A DNA stretch of 64,000 nt, from contig OZ038321.1 in NCBI GenBank assembly GCA_964035795.1, positions 12,303,093 through 12,367,092 on the forward strand, written 5' to 3'. Of this stretch, positions 60,699-64,000 are shown one piece after another (position 1 is the stretch's first letter; the number at the start of each line of letters is the position of its first letter). Origin of the DNA: Pterobdella sp. o SKG-2022. Taxonomy: Eukaryota; Annelida; Clitellata; Hirudinida; Piscicolidae. The translations under genes and the position numbers were made by a program. The notes below the pieces were generated by a model. The model saw only the letters and a program-made list of their open reading frames with translations, did no database searches and had not been told where the DNA came from.

Positions 60699-63262
60699 TC
60701 AGGTTGCTTCGCTTCGAAAGACCTCGCTTTCATCGTCTTCAAAACCATTATCCCAATCGTTTCCTTCTGATTGTGCATCTTCTTCGTCTTCTTCATCTTC
60801 ATCTTCATCTTTTTCTTCTTCACTCGATTCGCTTTCTTCTAATTCATCTGTATTCGAAACTTCTTCCGTTGAAACTGTTACTTCATATGGTTTCTCTTTT
60901 TTCAATAAAATTTCTATTTGTGCAACTCCATTACTATCTAAGAAATAGTCGATAGCTTCAACCTAGCATTTGAGTATTAAAATATATTTAAGTTAATGAA
61001 ATTTCATAAAGGAATTTACCAATTAATTATGATAAACATTTTGAATAAAATGAATCTTTTAAGAACCATACTTTCCCGATCATTTTTTCTGGAAGTTTAA
61101 AGAGTTTTTCAATGGACCTCTTGGTCACTTCACAGCCATAGTGTCCCAGTTGCTCGTCATAACTTGCTCTCAACTTCAACTTATGGCCTTCAGATAAATC
61201 TACAAACACTTCTTCTGGTACGAATTCTTTCCCTAACAACAAACATTGTTTACTTGAATATCATTATTGGATAGCTAGGAAATAGGCAGTTTTTCACGAA
61301 AAACTTTTCAGCCAAATAAAAGTATTTATTCCTTTTTGAAATTTTTTGCTGAAAGTATAAAATGATTTTTTTGATAATGAATAAAAAACTCGATAATTTT
61401 TTGCAAACAAATTTAAACGATATTTACTCAGTTATTCCAGAAAATTCTTCAAAAATCTTTAATAAAATTGTATTTACTTTTTCCCATAAAAATGCCTTTA
61501 AGTCATCGATTATTTGTTCACAATAAATTTCTAGAAATTGTAAAAAAAATTTAAAAAGTCAGTTTTGAAAGCTCAGCTTTTGAAAAAAATTTTCTGTTTG
61601 CATTTCTCTAAAGTTTATCACCTATAATTTGAATGCATAAATTGAATTTTCTTGTCAAGTCTTATCATTATTATTCCCAAAAAGGTAGATACAAAATGAT
61701 TAATTTAATTTGCACATGCACATCTACAGATTGCTCCTTGTTCGAATATCAAATGAAAAAAGTTAATTTTTAATTATTTTATAATTGTTGCCTGAAAAGT
61801 GATATTGTAATTGAAAATTAAGAACTTACCTATTGGGACGCTGAGTCTTATGATCCTCCGACCAGAGGGGTCCGTTTCAATAGGAACCACTCCGGGTCCT
61901 AAAGGTTTCTTTTGAGCTGTGAGATGAAAAGGCATTTCTACAGTTAAAATGTTGCAAGAGTCAAGCTCACATTTCATTGATCGTGTTTCTACATGTTTTG
62001 GTAAGTCGATCCTGAAGATGGTTTCAAGTCACTTCAACTGATGTTATGATGCATAAGTTTATTCTAAAAGTATCTACTCTTAGCATGATTTTAGCTTTTT
62101 TAAACAATACAGTAAAAATTTTTCAATTAGAATATGTATTACAATTTTATTTAAATCAATTATTTTGAATGATCTTGAGTATTTTTAAACTTTGGATCTG
62201 TTTTTTAAATTTTCAACACTAATTTTCTTAGTTAAAAGTAATTACATCATGAACTTCATTTTCGTTTTTAAGAGCTTTTTCAAGCTACAATGGTTTCGAT
62301 AGATTAAGTACGTTCTCAAAATTATAGACTTTACACGAAACTTTTAAAAACAAAAACTTGATCCAGTTATAAACCTTCTTATCATGGTTTTTCTAAACAG
62401 AGAGCATTCTCGAGTGTCGTCTGTACATTGGGCCACTAATATGAACTCGTCTCCCTGGATTTCAATCGTCACATCGTCAGGCTGGAAATGTCGCAAATCA
62501 AATCTTACCTGCATATCAAAAATTAAAATCTTCTGTATGATAACTAAAATTGTTTAAAAGATATTTTTTTTGTTATGAATATGAAAGAGTGTATAAAGAA
62601 GTCTTAGTTAAATAAATCTTGAAGATGTTACTTGAAGAATGGGCAATCCATCTTGATCTAAGACTTCAGCGGAATCCACAGGCTTCTTGATGCCTTCCTG
62701 CTTCTGTTCCTCGGTTGATTTCAAAACCAAAAACTCACTCACTTCTTCTAAATCATCCTGAAAGATTTTTTGGAAAAAAAATCAAAGGTTGTATATTTCT
62801 TCAGCTCACAATTTTTTACACAAAACAAATTTTACTAAAATATTTATTTTGAGAATAGAAAATTGTTTTAACGTGCACTAAGACCCGCCTCAACGATTGA
62901 TTTTGTGAAACAAAAAACAAGGCTTTATAAATCATCAAAGTTATTCTATGTATGTTTTCATCTCATTATTAAAAGATCTAAATTTTTCGCCAAAATATCG
63001 TGCAAACGTTTTCAAAACAATTTTTGAAACGAAGGGCATCTATATTGTAAAAAATGAAAGCTTAAAAGTATCAAATCATGTTAAATGAAACATGGTTTGA
63101 TTTGAGCCTCTTCATTTCAAATAAACTTACTTGCCAGCGTTGTTTACGCATTTTAAACTCTTCATTTTCAATATCATCTTCTTCATTATCTTCTTCTTTC
63201 TTCATTTTCACTATCGGCTTCATCTTGCTTTTAGTCTCTTTAAAGAATTTCTTGAATGCCGC
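60699..63262 (-). CDS. small heat-shock protein with two alpha-crystallin domains and acidic tail; 5' exon missing
   Basis: Six minus-strand exons in consistent phase: 63131-63262, 62632-62757, 62375-62508, 61830-62011, 61072-61232, 60699-60962; 332 residues plus an unseen N-terminus. The first exon is Lys/Glu-rich (KMKKEEDNEEDD). Domain 1: DGLPILQVRFDLRHFQPDDV, then FRKTMIRRIDLPKHV and LTVEMPF, the classic order of beta strands with the F.P..v and (R)..LP motifs. Domain 2: RLSVPIGKEFVPEEVFVDLS, then KLKLRASYDEQ, RSIEKLFKLPEKM and GVAQIEI. A 50-residue tail of Glu/Asp/Ser (DEDEDEEDEEDAQSE) ends at EVFRSEAT. Two alpha-crystallin domains in one chain are typical of flatworm sHSPs such as the schistosome p40 egg antigen; sHSPs are ATP-independent holdase chaperones. 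The very acidic tail is unusual and could affect solubility or localisation. No initiating ATG exon was found between 63263 and 64000. Confidence 0.9.
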
Positions 63263-64000
63263 CTGTATGAATTGTTCTCATATTGATTATTCATGCGTCA
63301 ACATTCTATATATTTTTATTTCATTTATTTTTACTTCCAATATTTGAATTGAAAAATTAATAAGAAGATAATTGATTGAATATTTTGAAGAAATAATCAA
63401 GATTAATAACTAAAAAACAGCCATGAAACCTTAAGTCCTATGAATATTCAAACACAACCTTTCTCTAATTTTCAAGTGAAAAATTTTCCGTTTTGAAATT
63501 ATTTAAATTCACATAATTAAAACTATGGATTTCGAATTCAATTTTTTAACCTCAATTCATTGCAATTATGCTAACTTGTAACCACATCGATGCACCGGCG
63601 AAAGCATGTACGCACCACTTCACAACATCAGTCATCCCACAATAATAAGATCCATATATTCTTTATTCATTAATTTTGTACAACCCTACTATGTGAAATC
63701 GTTATTTTTGTTCAACCGAGGTAGTATATCAGAGTGTTGTTGAACAACATAAAACACATTGTTTCATTAACTCTTTGAATTAATATTTTATTGACTTCAA
63801 TTATGAAAGACTTTTTCGCCTTTTTTTAGACCAAATGAATGAACATTTGCTCTTCTTATAAGATTAGAAGATCATTTCTCAGCAACTGAGTTGTTTGCGC
63901 GCTTAAATCACGAAATACCTACCACGTATAAAAATAGTTTTTAAATATACTTCGAACTTTATTTTTAGGAAAAAATTTATATGTTGAAAGATTAATTTCT
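63263..64000. other. 5' region of the small heat-shock gene, nothing firm
   Basis: AT-rich. A GC-raised patch at 63585-63625 has a short minus-strand frame beginning ATGCTTTCGCCGGTGCATCG that could be a first exon, but no donor in the right phase was evident. The true start may lie beyond the window. Confidence 0.35.

Noticed and set aside
60704..60955. 83-codon plus-strand frame rich in Leu/His
   Set aside because: Shadow of the acidic tail exon of the small heat-shock gene.
1..64000. CRISPR arrays, operons, ribosome-binding sites, prophage
   Set aside because: The window is clearly eukaryotic (spliced genes, LINEs, SINE); no regularly spaced repeats of CRISPR type were seen.

Overview
This is a strongly AT-rich window of an invertebrate animal nuclear genome. 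Evidence: genes broken into many short exons with GT-AG introns, metazoan protein families (septin, two-domain small heat-shock protein, Ig-superfamily receptor, D8C domain), decayed non-LTR retrotransposons, a pogo/Tigger transposase, a tRNA-derived SINE, foldback MITEs and a 200-base N gap. A small heat-shock protein with two alpha-crystallin domains is typical of flatworms, so a platyhelminth is my weak preference; other AT-rich invertebrates are not excluded. Every splice junction below was inferred by eye from frame, phase and GT/AG signals.

Layout. 2.3-4.3 kb (+): small secreted D8C-domain protein (uromodulin/OIT3 type). 7 kb: short open region in two frames. 9.4-9.7 kb: 5'-truncated RTE-type LINE end with a perfect 14-bp target-site duplication. 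10-17.3 kb: exon groups of unidentified genes (one minus-strand set, two plus-strand sets, one with a vWA-like strand). 18.2-31.3 kb (+): one long coiled-coil gene of about 22 exons. Its introns carry a 3-kb antisense LINE, two foldback MITEs and a tRNA-derived SINE. 32.6-34.9 kb (-): near-intact pogo/Tigger transposase with one candidate terminal inverted repeat. 36.2-39.5 kb (+): second, internally deleted copy of the same LINE family. 39.8 kb: half-copy of the MITE. 40.1-43.6 kb (+): complete 9-exon, 438-residue, three-Ig-domain surface protein. 43.6-50.9 kb: no recognised gene; contains the assembly gap and a TATA-like site. 51.0-56.9 kb (-): complete 12-exon, 498-residue septin. 58.0-59.4 kb (-): very decayed LINE relic. 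60.7-63.3 kb (-): two-domain small heat-shock protein with a highly acidic tail, 5' end not found.

The genes do not form a pathway; they are independent eukaryotic loci. The features most worth a second look are the near-complete intron of the Ig gene that recurs, about 95% identical by eye, inside a septin intron 10.8 kb away (introner-like or local duplication); the foldback MITE family; the intact transposase frame; and the TE-loaded coiled-coil gene.
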